Assembly: GCF_030656875.1 (NCBI RefSeq)
Contig: NZ_CP130943.1
Span: forward strand, 3,906,001-3,970,000
Direction of reading: 5' to 3'
Length of the DNA: 64,000 nucleotides
Source of the DNA: Prescottella sp. R16
GTDB taxonomy: Bacteria > Actinomycetota > Actinomycetes > Mycobacteriales > Mycobacteriaceae
A program made the position numbers and the translations under genes. Each line of letters begins with the position of its first letter. The first letter of the stretch is position 1. The notes beneath the pieces were generated by a model. That model ran no database searches and was not told the DNA's origin. It saw only the letters and a program-made list of their open reading frames with translations. This document shows positions 27,850 through 36,946 of this stretch, one piece after another.

Positions 27850-28416
27850 GTGGACCGATCCGCGCCCCGACCACAGCCCCCGCGCCCCGACGTCGTCGTC
27901 GCACCCCTGCACGACAACGGTCCGACGCCGCCGCCACGGAGCCTCGTCACGGTGTTCACCGTGTGGGCGGCGTCGTTCGCGGTGTTCACCGCGCAGGCCG
28001 GGGTGCTCGCCGTCGAGTACGAGACGGTGTCGGACGCGCTCGCGGCCGGCCTGACCGAGCGCGACCCGACGGCCGACCACTACGACGCATCGTCCGCCGC
28101 AGACCTGAGCATGCTCGGGGTCGGCGGGGTCGGACTGCTGCTGGTGCTCTCGGGACTGGCCGCGCTGATACGCCTGCGCCGCCGCAGCCTCGGCGCCCGG
28201 ACCGCACTGACGATCGTCGGCGCGCTGACCGTCGTCGCGGCGCTGCTGTCGTGGAACGTGCTGGTTGATGCCCGCGACGTGGCGCTGCACGTGTTCGCGT
28301 GGGCGCCACTGCTGCAGACCGGACTGGTGATCGCGGGGACGACGCTGCTCTACTCGCCGCCGCTGTCGGCGTGGCTGCATTCCCGGAGCCCCCAGGATCT
28401 CCGGGGCATCTCGTGA
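27850..28416 (+). CDS. Four-helix membrane protein, unknown function
   Basis: This 188-residue protein has a Pro/Arg-rich cytoplasmic start and hydrophobic segments at about residues 35-55, 88-110, 120-140 and 150-170. I do not recognise a family. GTG 27850 is the likeliest start, although no ribosome-binding site is obvious. The last bases overlap the next gene by GTGA, so it is translationally coupled to the FAD oxidoreductase. Co-working of the two is inferred from that overlap. Confidence 0.65.
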   Translation: MDRSAPRPQPPRPDVVVAPLHDNGPTPPPRSLVTVFTVWAASFAVFTAQAGVLAVEYETVSDALAAGLTERDPTADHYDASSAADLSMLGVGGVGLLLVLSGLAALIRLRRRSLGARTALTIVGALTVVAALLSWNVLVDARDVALHVFAWAPLLQTGLVIAGTTLLYSPPLSAWLHSRSPQDLRGIS

Positions 28417-29828
28417 CGGACGCGGTCGTCGTCGGTTCCGGCCCCAACGGACTGGCCGCGGCCGTGACGCTGGCACTGGACGGCGTGTCCGTGACGGTCT
28501 ACGAGGGTGCCGACGCGATCGGCGGCGGCACCCGTACGAGTGAACGGATCCTGCCCGGACTGCTGCACGACGACTGTTCGGCGGCGCATCCGATGGGGGC
28601 GGCGTCCCCGTTCTTCCGGTCCCTCGACCTGGCCGCGCACGGCCTCGAGTGGTGTCGGCCCGAGGTCGATCTGGCGCATCCTCTCGACGACGCGGCCCCC
28701 GGCGTGCTCACCGGGTCCGTCGCCGACACCGCCGCCGTCCTGGGGCGGGACGGTGCGGCGTGGCGGCGATCGTTCGGGCCGCTCGCCGACCGTCTCGACG
28801 ATCTCACCGCCGACGTGCTGCGCCCGATCGCGCATCTCCCGGAACACCCGATCACGCTGGCACGCTTCGGGGCAGGCGCCCTTGCCCCCGCGACGTGGAC
28901 GGCCCGGCGGTGGCGGACGCCGCAGGCTCGGGCCCTGTTCGCGGGGGTCGCCGCGCACGCCTACCAGCCGTTGACACGGCCGACGACGTCGGCGGTGGGT
29001 CTGCTCATGATCGCAGCCGGGCACCGGTACGGGTGGCCCGTGGCGCGCGGCGGGTCCCGGGCGATCGCCGACGCCCTCGCGTCGCTGCTGCGCGCGCACG
29101 GCGGGCGGATCGAGACGGGCCGGTGGGTGCGGTCGCTCGGGGAACTGCCACGTGCCGAGATCACGATGCTCGACGTGTCGCCGACCGGGGCGCTCGAGTT
29201 GGCGGGAAATCGGTTGCCGCGCAGGGTGGCCCGCGCCTACCGGCGGTACCGGTACGGTCCGGCCGCGTTCCGGCTCGACCTCGCCGTCGACGGCGGCATC
29301 CCGTGGCGCGACGACGCGTGCCGGCGGGCCGGGACCGTCCATCTGGGCGGGACGATCGCGGAGGTCGCGGCCACGGAACGCGATCTACAGCGGGGCCGGA
29401 TGCCGCAACGCCCGTTCGTGCTGATCGGCCAGCAGTATCTGGCCGACCCGTCCAGGTCGGCGGGGAGTGTCCACCCGGTGTGGGCGTACGCGCATGTGCC
29501 GCACGGTTTCACGGGGAACGCGACCGAACCGATCCTGCGGCAGATCGAACGGTTCGCGCCGGGCGTCCGGGATCGGATCGTCGGCAGTTCCACCCGGTCC
29601 GCGGTCGAGATGCCCGTCTACAACCCGAACTATGTGGGCGGCGACATCGCGTCCGGTGCCAACGATCCGCTGCAACTCCTGGCCCGGCCCCGCCTCGCCC
29701 TCGACCCGTATGCGACCGGCATCCCCGGCGTGTACCTGTGTTCGGCGTCGACGCCGCCGGGTGGCGGGGTGCACGGCATGGGCGGCCACCACGCGGCCCG
29801 CTCGGCCCTGCGCCACCTCGGGCGCTAG
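28413..29828 (+). CDS. Phytoene-dehydrogenase-like FAD-dependent oxidoreductase
   Basis: This 471-residue protein has the Rossmann GSGPNGLAAA motif at residues 8-17 followed by VTVYEGADAIGGGTRT. A C-terminal PPGGGVHGMGGHHAARSAL motif also binds FAD in the phytoene desaturase/amine oxidase family. The likely reaction is oxidation or isomerisation of an isoprenoid or lipid chain, but actinobacteria have many uncharacterised relatives and no carotenoid gene is nearby. Its stop codon overlaps the stop of the convergent beta-lactamase-fold gene by three bases (CTAG). Confidence 0.8.
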   Translation: MTDAVVVGSGPNGLAAAVTLALDGVSVTVYEGADAIGGGTRTSERILPGLLHDDCSAAHPMGAASPFFRSLDLAAHGLEWCRPEVDLAHPLDDAAPGVLTGSVADTAAVLGRDGAAWRRSFGPLADRLDDLTADVLRPIAHLPEHPITLARFGAGALAPATWTARRWRTPQARALFAGVAAHAYQPLTRPTTSAVGLLMIAAGHRYGWPVARGGSRAIADALASLLRAHGGRIETGRWVRSLGELPRAEITMLDVSPTGALELAGNRLPRRVARAYRRYRYGPAAFRLDLAVDGGIPWRDDACRRAGTVHLGGTIAEVAATERDLQRGRMPQRPFVLIGQQYLADPSRSAGSVHPVWAYAHVPHGFTGNATEPILRQIERFAPGVRDRIVGSSTRSAVEMPVYNPNYVGGDIASGANDPLQLLARPRLALDPYATGIPGVYLCSASTPPGGGVHGMGGHHAARSALRHLGR

Positions 29829-30700
29829 TTTCCGCGCCGCCGCAGGTCCGCGATCGCGGCCCGAGCGGCCTGTCCGATCGCCGCGTCGGCCGCCGGGAGC
29901 AGCGGGTCGGCGCGGGCGGCGCGGGTGAACACGGCGACCGCGAAGGCCGCGCCGTCCGGGAACTCGATCACCCCGACCTCGTTGCGGACCGCCCCGAGGG
30001 TGCCGGTCTTGCCGGCGACGACGACGTCGGCGTAGGGGAACCCGGACCGCAGTCGCGCCGTGAACACCTGACTCGACAGCACTGCCCGCATGAACGCGGT
30101 CTGTTCGGCCGACGCAGCGGCCCCCGACCACACCCTCGACAACAGCGCGGTCATGTCCCGCGCGGTGGTCGCGCTCGACAGGACGGGGTCGTAGCCGGTG
30201 GGGTACACGATCGCATCGTTGTCCCCGAGAGCTGCGAACGCTGCTGCCGGGGAGTCGGTTTCGGTGTCGGTGACGAGGGTCTGCAGGATCTGTGCCGTGC
30301 CACCGAGCACCGTCGTCACGGTCAGCCCCAGTTCCCGCATCGTCGCGTTCACGCGGTCGACGCCGAGCCTGCGCAGCACCTCGTCGGCGGCCGCGTTGTC
30401 GGACACCGCCGTCATGGAGCGGACCGCGTCGCGCATCGACAGGCGCACCTCGTCGAGGAACTGGGAGACGCCGGTGGGGCCGGGGGTGCGGCCGCCGGGG
30501 GCGAGCACGACGGGTTCGAGCGGGTCGATCTCCCCGGCGTCCACGAGCCGGCAGAACGTGACCAGCACCGGCAGCTTGTACACCGACGCCATGACGACGG
30601 GGTCGTCGGCGCCCAGCCCGTACTCGGTGTCCGCGGCGCCGACCGGGACGGCGTGCATCCGGCCGTGGACGCCGGCGTCCCGGAACAGTTCCGCGATCAC
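29825..30700 (-). CDS. Class A beta-lactamase-fold serine hydrolase
   Basis: This 291-residue protein has all three signature motifs of class A beta-lactamases: SxxK (ASVYK, about residue 40), SDN (AVSDNAA, about 97) and KTG (AGKTGT, about 215). GTG 30700 overlaps the LysR stop as GTGA. From that start there is no signal peptide or lipobox, which is unusual for a beta-lactamase and suggests a cytosolic hydrolase or export by another route. A further upstream start would run through the LysR gene and is unlikely. Antibiotic resistance cannot be inferred from sequence alone. Confidence 0.78.
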   Translation of the reverse strand: MIAELFRDAGVHGRMHAVPVGAADTEYGLGADDPVVMASVYKLPVLVTFCRLVDAGEIDPLEPVVLAPGGRTPGPTGVSQFLDEVRLSMRDAVRSMTAVSDNAAADEVLRRLGVDRVNATMRELGLTVTTVLGGTAQILQTLVTDTETDSPAAAFAALGDNDAIVYPTGYDPVLSSATTARDMTALLSRVWSGAAASAEQTAFMRAVLSSQVFTARLRSGFPYADVVVAGKTGTLGAVRNEVGVIEFPDGAAFAVAVFTRAARADPLLPAADAAIGQAARAAIADLRRRGN

Positions 30701-31608
30701 CGTACGGCTCCCCCGAGCCCGGACCCGGCCGCATCGGCGAACCGGGCGATGCAACGGGCGGCGGCGTCGATCACGGCGTCCGCGACACCCCCGGACGGGG
30801 AGCGCAGGCACCGCAGGCGCAGCCGCAGCGCGTCCGAGTCGGGACGCACCCGCTGCACGCCGGGTGCCGACAACTCGGGGTCGGCGGTGAGCGCGAATGC
30901 CTGACCGGCGGCGACCGAGGCGAGTGCCCACCGGTCGTCCGGGGCGGGGACGATCTCGAGGTCGATCCCGAGACGGGCGAACGCGTCGATCTGCAGGTCG
31001 TGGGCGGCGGGCCCGTCGGAGCGTGGTGGTGACGCCATCCGCAGGCCCCCGACCCGGGACAGCTCACACGGATCGTGGTGCGCCGCAGGATGCGCCGCGG
31101 GGACGAGCAGGCTCAGCGGCAGGGACACGACATCGCTGCCGGTCAACGGTTCGACCAGGGCGGGATGTTCGACGACACCGACGTCCAGCGCCCCGGACTC
31201 GAGCTGGTCGACGATGTCGGAGCTCGGGGCGATCACCGTCTCCACGCGCCCGGAGACGGTGGCCTCGCGGAGTGTCGCGACGAGGTCGGCGACCAGCGCG
31301 GTGGGCACCTTCGGCATCACCGCCAGCCGGATCGTCCGCTGCTCGGCTCCGCGCCGGCGGGCGGAGTCGGTGAACCGGTGGGCCCGGGAGACGAGGTCGA
31401 CGGCGTCGGGCAGCAGCGACTGACCGTCCGCCGTGAGCACTGCACCCTTCGCTGTGCGGTGGAAGAGTGTGACGTCGAGTTCCCGCTCGAGTTTCTTGAT
31501 GCCCTGGCTGAGCGGGGGCTGGGTCATTCCGAGCCGGGCGGCGGCACGACCGAAGTGCTGTTCCTCGGCGACCGCGAGAAAGAATTCGAGGTGCAACAGC
31601 AGGTTCAC
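30697..31608 (-). CDS. LysR-family transcriptional regulator
   Basis: This 303-residue protein has an N-terminal LysR helix-turn-helix (about residues 1-60; HLEFFLAVAEEQHFGRAAARLGMTQPPLSQGIKKLE) and a two-lobed effector domain. It is translationally coupled to the beta-lactamase-fold gene and divergent from a penicillin-binding lipoprotein gene. The arrangement resembles AmpR-type pairs, in which LysR senses a cell-wall fragment. A leading stretch upstream (to 31758) is open but not conserved-looking, so GTG 31608 was chosen. Confidence 0.85.
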   Translation of the reverse strand: MNLLLHLEFFLAVAEEQHFGRAAARLGMTQPPLSQGIKKLERELDVTLFHRTAKGAVLTADGQSLLPDAVDLVSRAHRFTDSARRRGAEQRTIRLAVMPKVPTALVADLVATLREATVSGRVETVIAPSSDIVDQLESGALDVGVVEHPALVEPLTGSDVVSLPLSLLVPAAHPAAHHDPCELSRVGGLRMASPPRSDGPAAHDLQIDAFARLGIDLEIVPAPDDRWALASVAAGQAFALTADPELSAPGVQRVRPDSDALRLRLRCLRSPSGGVADAVIDAAARCIARFADAAGSGLGGAVR

Positions 31609-31654
31609 GGCGCCTCTCACCTGGCTTGATATGGAACGAATATCGCGACTACGG

Positions 31655-31667
31655 CAATAGCCTATTG
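31655..31667. promoter_or_regulatory. Palindrome in the LysR/penicillin-binding-protein intergenic region
   Basis: CAATAG-C-CTATTG is a perfect 6-1-6 inverted repeat in an AT-rich part of the 137-nt divergent promoter. It is a candidate LysR binding site or promoter element. Confidence 0.45.
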
Positions 31668-31745
31668 GACTGGCCCGTGAGAAGAGTGTTTCGCTGCCCC
31701 AGCGCGGCGACACGAACAGCGGGACCGAACGGACGGAGCGAGCAG

Positions 31746-33518
31746 ATGACAGCGGCACGGCGGAAGGCTCGACGGAAGCACGTCACCCTCGCGCTCGCGG
31801 GGACGGTGGCGTTGACGTCGTGCGGCCTCCTGGGGCCGGATTCGGGGCAGGACGTCGCCGGACAGTTCACCGACGCGCTCGCCGACCGTGACGTCGACCG
31901 GGCCGCGTCCCTCACCGACGACCCGGCCGCGGCGGCCGACGTGCTGCGCCGCACGTTCGACGGTCTGGGCGCCGACACCGCCGCCACGTTCACCGTCGAG
32001 TCGGCCGACGATTCCCGGTTCACGTACCGGTCGGCGTGGGATTTCGGTGGCGGCCGGGTGTGGGACTACTCGTCGACGGCTGCGCTGCGCACCGTCGACG
32101 GCGACCGCCGGATCGAGTGGTCGGCGGACGTCGTCAACGATCGCCTGCAACCCGGTCAGGCGGTGCAGTTCACGCCGATCGCGGACACCCGCGCGGTCCT
32201 CGACGCGAACGCGATGCCGCTGCTGGCGCCGCAGACGGTGACGGTGGTCGACGCCGATCCACGGGTACTGGCGAGCGACCCGGCCACGGCGGCCCGCGTG
32301 ACCTCTCTCCTCGGTGGGCCGGTTCCGGGTTTCACCCTGCCCCGGCCGGATCCGTCGTCCGAGCGCGTCAATCTGGTGAGCCTGCGGCAGGAGGACGCGG
32401 CCCCGATCCGGGCCGAGCTCGAGACGCTGCCCGGCATCGTGCTCTCCGACCAGCTGCGGCTGCTCACCGTGGACCGGACGCTCACCTCCCCGCTGGTCTC
32501 CGGAATCCGGCAGGAGTGGGAGTCGCGGCAGCAGCAGTCGTCCGGCTGGCGGGTGCAGACGGTGAACCCGGACGGTGAGGTCGCCGGCACCCTCGCGGGC
32601 GGAGATCCCGCGGACGGCACCGTCGTCCGCACCACGATCGACCCGAACGTGCAGCGTTTCGCGCAGCAGGCGGTGGACACCGAGTCGCGGGCGAGCGCAC
32701 TGGTGGCGCTCGATGCGTCGTCCGGCCGGGTGCTGGCGGTCGCGCAGAACAAGGCCGCCGACGAGTCCGGGCCGATCGCCCTGACCGGCCTGTACCCGCC
32801 GGGGTCGACGTTCAAGACGATCACCACCACCGCCGCCCTCTCGGACGGCACGGTGACCGCCGACAGCATGGTCGACTGCCCCGGCACCGCGACCATCGAG
32901 GGCCGCACCATCCCCAACGACGACGAGTTCGATCTGGGCCGGGTGCCGCTGCACACGGCGTTCGCGCACTCGTGCAACACCACGATGGGCAAGCTCGCCG
33001 TCGGTATGGCCCCCGACGAACTGCAGCAGCAGGCCCTCGACTTCGGGCTCGGTGTGGACTATGTGACCCCCGGTATGACGACCGTGACCGGGTCGGTGCC
33101 GTCGACGGACACCCCGGCGCAGCGGGTGGAGGCGGCGATCGGGCAGGGCGAGAACCTGGCCAGCCCGTTCGGTATGGCGATGGTGGCCGCGACGGTCGGC
33201 TCGGGTCGAACCCCCTTGCCGCAGTTGATCGCCGGCGAGCCCGGTACCGCCGACCACGATGCGCAGCCCATCGATCCCGGACGCCTCGACGCGCTGCGGG
33301 CGATGATGACCGAAACCGTCGACGCCGGCACCGCGACATCGCTCACCGACATTCCCGGGCTGATGGGCAAGACCGGGACCGCCGAAGCCGGGAACAGTGC
33401 CCACGGCTGGTTCGTCGGCGTCGACGGCAACATCGCGTTCGCCGTCCTCGTCGTCGACGGGGACAGCTCCCGGCCGGCCCTCGACATCGCCGGGAAGTTT
33501 CTGCGTCCGCTGGGGTGA
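31746..33518 (+). CDS. Penicillin-binding lipoprotein (D,D-transpeptidase)
   Basis: This 590-residue protein has a lipoprotein signal peptide (HVTLALAGTVALTSCG, Cys about residue 26). An NTF2-like MecA_N domain (about 35-145), a PBP dimerisation domain (about 150-290) and a transpeptidase domain (about 310-590) follow. Active-site motifs are STFK, SCN and KTGT. It fits the mycobacterial PBP-lipo group (Rv2864c-like) and would cross-link peptidoglycan outside the membrane. MecA_N-type proteins are often of low beta-lactam affinity. It is divergent from the LysR/beta-lactamase-fold pair. Confidence 0.9.
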   Translation: MTAARRKARRKHVTLALAGTVALTSCGLLGPDSGQDVAGQFTDALADRDVDRAASLTDDPAAAADVLRRTFDGLGADTAATFTVESADDSRFTYRSAWDFGGGRVWDYSSTAALRTVDGDRRIEWSADVVNDRLQPGQAVQFTPIADTRAVLDANAMPLLAPQTVTVVDADPRVLASDPATAARVTSLLGGPVPGFTLPRPDPSSERVNLVSLRQEDAAPIRAELETLPGIVLSDQLRLLTVDRTLTSPLVSGIRQEWESRQQQSSGWRVQTVNPDGEVAGTLAGGDPADGTVVRTTIDPNVQRFAQQAVDTESRASALVALDASSGRVLAVAQNKAADESGPIALTGLYPPGSTFKTITTTAALSDGTVTADSMVDCPGTATIEGRTIPNDDEFDLGRVPLHTAFAHSCNTTMGKLAVGMAPDELQQQALDFGLGVDYVTPGMTTVTGSVPSTDTPAQRVEAAIGQGENLASPFGMAMVAATVGSGRTPLPQLIAGEPGTADHDAQPIDPGRLDALRAMMTETVDAGTATSLTDIPGLMGKTGTAEAGNSAHGWFVGVDGNIAFAVLVVDGDSSRPALDIAGKFLRPLG

Positions 33519-33563
33519 CCGGCGTTCCGTGAAGGATTCCACCCGGCTACCGGCGGACATGCT

Positions 33564-35033
33564 TCACGACTCGCCGAGTTCGGCGAGCACCCCCTCGGCG
33601 CTGCGGGCGGCGGTGCGGCACGCGAGGACGGTGAACGGGTCGAGCAGGGGATGGTCGGCGCGGGCCCGCCACGCCCGGACGGCGGCGAGGGCGGCGGCGT
33701 TCAGGAGATCGGGGGTTGCGTCGTCCGGCAGGCCGAGACGCTGGGTGGCGCCGATCCCGAATCCACCGAGCAGCCGGTGCAGTTCGGCGAGTTCGCCTGT
33801 GGGAAGACCGGTGTCGCCGGAGCGCAGGCGGCCGAGCATGCGCAGTTCCGCGAAGCCGTGGACGTCGGCGAGCAGACGCCGGGCCTCGGCGAGCAGGTCC
33901 GGCGACTGCGGCGTCGGATGCGCCTCGAGGACGCGTTCGAGTGCGACGAGCGCCGAGTGCGCCTTGAGTTGCTCGGCGCGCTGCCCGAACTGGACGTCGA
34001 TCACCTGCCGCAGCTCGTCGAGGCCACTGCGCTTCACCAGTTCCGCTGCCAGGGAAGGGGAATCGTTCACCCCGAGCCGGATCAGGGTGACGGCCGAACG
34101 GATCCCGAAGAGCCCGAACCGGTCCGCCAGTTGCCGGCGCAACGCCCCGTCGACGGGCAGTGCGGCGTCGTCGCGCCCGAACCGGTCCACCGACAGCATC
34201 GCCACCTGCAGTTCGGCGTCGGGCACGGCGGCGAGCGCCTCGAACACCGCGAACTCGCTCTGCCGCAACGTCCGCGCCCCCAATGCGAGCAGGCCCGCGA
34301 CGGGTACGACGGCCTGGCACAGTCCGGTGGACTCGAGTTCGGACGCGAACCGGGACGCCACCTCCTGCGCGGACAGCATCGCGTCGGCCCGCCCGGCCCC
34401 GACCTCGTCGGCGCGCGACACCACCCCGACCACACCGAGCGGGCCGGATTCACCCCCCACGTGGGCGCCTATCCGGCCGAGGAACTGCACGTCGGAGGCG
34501 CTGAGGCTGCGCATCAGGTAGACGACCGCGTCGGCTCCGGACACCCCGTCCTCGGGGGTGAGCATGTCGAGGGTGCGGGCCGAGACGTCCCGCGACAGCG
34601 ACGACGTGCCCGGCGTGTCGACGATCGTGGTGTGGGTCAGGGCGCCGGCCGGCCAGTCGACGTCGATGCGGTCGACGCGGTCGGCGGTGAGGTCCCCGAG
34701 ATCGAACGTGAGCCGGCCGGCGGGCCGCTGCACGGTGACCGGGACGGTGCGGCCGCCGTCGTAGTGGGCGGTGACGGTCGGGGTGGCCCCGTTCCGGTAC
34801 CACGTGACGACGCGGGTGCACTCGGTCGCATCGGTCGGGGCGATGTCCTGCCCGACGAAAGCATTGAGGAGCGTGGACTTCCCGGCCTTGATCGACCCGG
34901 CCAGCGCGACCCGCAGGGGCTCGTCGAGCCGGGCCGCGCACACCGCGAGGCGGGCACGGGCGTCGCTGTCCGTCGGATAGCTCGTGCGGGCGGCGGCGAC
35001 GAGCGCCCGGGCCCGATCCAGCGACGACGTCAT
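33564..35033 (-). CDS. iniC: Dynamin-like GTPase IniC
   Basis: This 489-residue bacterial dynamin-family GTPase has the P-loop GSIKAGKST (about residue 46), switch region TECTRVV, G3 motif DTPG (about 138) and a possible G4 SRAD (about 205). The rest is a helical stalk. It is the third gene of iniBAC. In mycobacteria, iniBAC is induced by isoniazid and other cell-wall stress, and IniA and IniC are membrane-remodelling GTPases. ATG 35033 overlaps the iniA stop by ATGA. Confidence 0.9.
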   Translation of the reverse strand: MTSSLDRARALVAAARTSYPTDSDARARLAVCAARLDEPLRVALAGSIKAGKSTLLNAFVGQDIAPTDATECTRVVTWYRNGATPTVTAHYDGGRTVPVTVQRPAGRLTFDLGDLTADRVDRIDVDWPAGALTHTTIVDTPGTSSLSRDVSARTLDMLTPEDGVSGADAVVYLMRSLSASDVQFLGRIGAHVGGESGPLGVVGVVSRADEVGAGRADAMLSAQEVASRFASELESTGLCQAVVPVAGLLALGARTLRQSEFAVFEALAAVPDAELQVAMLSVDRFGRDDAALPVDGALRRQLADRFGLFGIRSAVTLIRLGVNDSPSLAAELVKRSGLDELRQVIDVQFGQRAEQLKAHSALVALERVLEAHPTPQSPDLLAEARRLLADVHGFAELRMLGRLRSGDTGLPTGELAELHRLLGGFGIGATQRLGLPDDATPDLLNAAALAAVRAWRARADHPLLDPFTVLACRTAARSAEGVLAELGES

Positions 35034-36850
35034 GCGCCGACCTCCTCGTCTTCCGGAACGTCGACCGGGAACAGTTGGGTCGACTGCTCTTTCAGAGCGG
35101 ACAGCACCTCGAGTTGCCGCTGCACCTCCGTGGTGCGGCGGGCACGTTCCCCCGCCTCGGCCCCGGCCGCCTCCTGCGCGGCCCGCAGCGAGTCGGCGAG
35201 CGACCGCAACGTCTGCTCGGCGACGGCCGTGAAGTGGTCGCGCAGCAGCCGCTGGACGAGCCGCAGCCGATCCTTGGATTCCTTGCCGACCTGGAAGCTG
35301 ACGTCGTCGGTGAACCGGCGGATCGCGATCTTCGCGTCGCCGCGGCGCTTGACGACGCGGGCGTCCCGGTCGTCGCGGTACGCCTTGGTGCCCAGCAGGA
35401 CGCCCGCACCGATCGACACCGGGTTGACCAGCGCCATCCCCATCAGGGTCGTGACGAGACCGAACATCAGGACACCGCCGTACGAACCGCGCATCCCCAC
35501 CAGCACCTTCTGGGTGAGCCCGATCCGGCCCGACTCGAGATCTCCGAGTTCGGCGACCGGTTCGAGGACCCCGTCGAGTCCGGCGACGTCGATCTGCGGC
35601 AGCTCCACCCGGCCGGCGTCCGCGAAGTGCTCGGCGACGGTCTCCGCGAGCCACAGGGCCCGGTCGTGCGCCCACACGAAGTTGTCGCCCACCGACTGGG
35701 CCACCTGGTCCGCGAGCCACTGCCCCAGCTCGTCCCATTCGCGTCCCGGATCGCCCTCGTCGACGGCTTTCTCGGCTTCCCGGGTCACCTGCCGCAGCCG
35801 GTCCCGCAGGTCGTGGTCGATGTCGGCGGCCAGATCGGCGACGCCGTCGGCGAGGGTCTGCTGCCAGCGGGCCGACTTCTTCTGCAGTGCCTCGGCGGTG
35901 TCCTTGGCGCGCTGCAGTTCCGCGACGGCGACGGTTCCCTTCTCCGGATCCCGCAGCGCAGCAAGCTCACTCGCGAGTGTCAGTTGCAGGTGTTCGACGA
36001 CGGCGTGCACGTCGCCGGACACAGTGCGCCGCAGCCCCCCGGAGGCGTGGTCGACGACGCGGGTCCGCAGGAAGTCGTACAGCGCGTCGAACCCGGATTC
36101 CTCGTGCAGCGAAGCGTCGTCGAGGCGCAGCGCGTGCGAACGCAGCAGCGACGAGATCGGCAGCAGCGGCACGTCCAGCCCGGCCCGCCCCAGATGCTCG
36201 CGGTCGGCGTCGACGATCCGCCGCCAGTGCGGGTACAGGTCGGTCTTGGTGACCAGGCACGCGACCGCCGGGCACAGCGCGGTCACCTGCCGCAGGAACG
36301 CGAGCTCGGGTTCGGTGAACTCCTGGCTGGCGTCCGACACCATCAGCACCGCGTCGGCGGCGGGCAGCAGCCCGAGTGTCGCTGCCGCGTGCGGGTTTCC
36401 GTGCCCGCCCACGCCGGGGGTGTCGACGAACACCAGACCGTCCGCGAGCAGCGGACTCGGCACGTTCACCTCGAGTCGCAGCACGTCCCGTCCCGCCGCG
36501 AGCGGCGACGAGGGGGTGAGCCCGTCCACCTGGTCGAGCGGAACGTCCACCCGCAGTGGCGGACCGGACGATGCCGCGAGCACCAGTTCGGCGAACGTGC
36601 GGTCGGCGTTCTGCACCACGGTGGGGATCGCGGTCGTCTCGTCGTCGCCCACCGAGCACACCGCGAGATCGAGCAGCGAGTTCACGAACTGGCTCTTGCC
36701 CTGACCCAGTTGGCCCACCACGACGACCCGGAACCGGGGATCGGTCACCCGGATACGGGCCACGTCCAGCCGCTCGACCAGATCCGTGCGGCCCGCCGAG
36801 GCGGCGATCCGCGCGGTCCGGTCGAGCAGGTCCGTCATCGCGTCGTTCAT
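35030..36850 (-). CDS. iniA: Dynamin-like GTPase IniA
   Basis: This 606-residue dynamin-family GTPase has the P-loop GQLGQGKSQ (about residue 48), switch region DDETTAIPT, G3 VDTPGVGG (about 137) and G4 TKTD (about 200). A helical domain then contains a hydrophobic hairpin (about residues 455-500) that fits a membrane paddle. In M. tuberculosis IniA protects cells during isoniazid exposure. ATG 36850 is preferred because AGGAG lies upstream; ATG 36880 gives 10 more residues. A 96-nt gap with a hairpin separates it from iniB. Confidence 0.92.
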   Translation of the reverse strand: MNDAMTDLLDRTARIAASAGRTDLVERLDVARIRVTDPRFRVVVVGQLGQGKSQFVNSLLDLAVCSVGDDETTAIPTVVQNADRTFAELVLAASSGPPLRVDVPLDQVDGLTPSSPLAAGRDVLRLEVNVPSPLLADGLVFVDTPGVGGHGNPHAAATLGLLPAADAVLMVSDASQEFTEPELAFLRQVTALCPAVACLVTKTDLYPHWRRIVDADREHLGRAGLDVPLLPISSLLRSHALRLDDASLHEESGFDALYDFLRTRVVDHASGGLRRTVSGDVHAVVEHLQLTLASELAALRDPEKGTVAVAELQRAKDTAEALQKKSARWQQTLADGVADLAADIDHDLRDRLRQVTREAEKAVDEGDPGREWDELGQWLADQVAQSVGDNFVWAHDRALWLAETVAEHFADAGRVELPQIDVAGLDGVLEPVAELGDLESGRIGLTQKVLVGMRGSYGGVLMFGLVTTLMGMALVNPVSIGAGVLLGTKAYRDDRDARVVKRRGDAKIAIRRFTDDVSFQVGKESKDRLRLVQRLLRDHFTAVAEQTLRSLADSLRAAQEAAGAEAGERARRTTEVQRQLEVLSALKEQSTQLFPVDVPEDEEVGA

Positions 36851-36882
36851 CCGAGCACCCCGATCCTCTCCTGCCGACATAG

Positions 36883-36929
36883 CGCGGCGGCGGCTCCGAT
36901 CGTTACAGCCGACCGGGGCCGCCGCCGCG
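36883..36929 (-). terminator. Hairpin between iniB and iniA
   Basis: The 12-nt arms 36883-36894 and 36918-36929 (GCC/GGC triplet runs) pair perfectly around 23 nt. It may attenuate read-through from iniB into iniA and so give excess IniB. Confidence 0.55.
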
Positions 36930-36946
36930 GCGTCACACCCGACCGG

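Noticed and set aside
29825..30931. Longer version of the beta-lactamase-fold protein starting at 30931
   Set aside because: The extra 77 residues read through the LysR coding sequence, are Arg-rich and carry no signal peptide; GTG 30700 with GTGA coupling is better.
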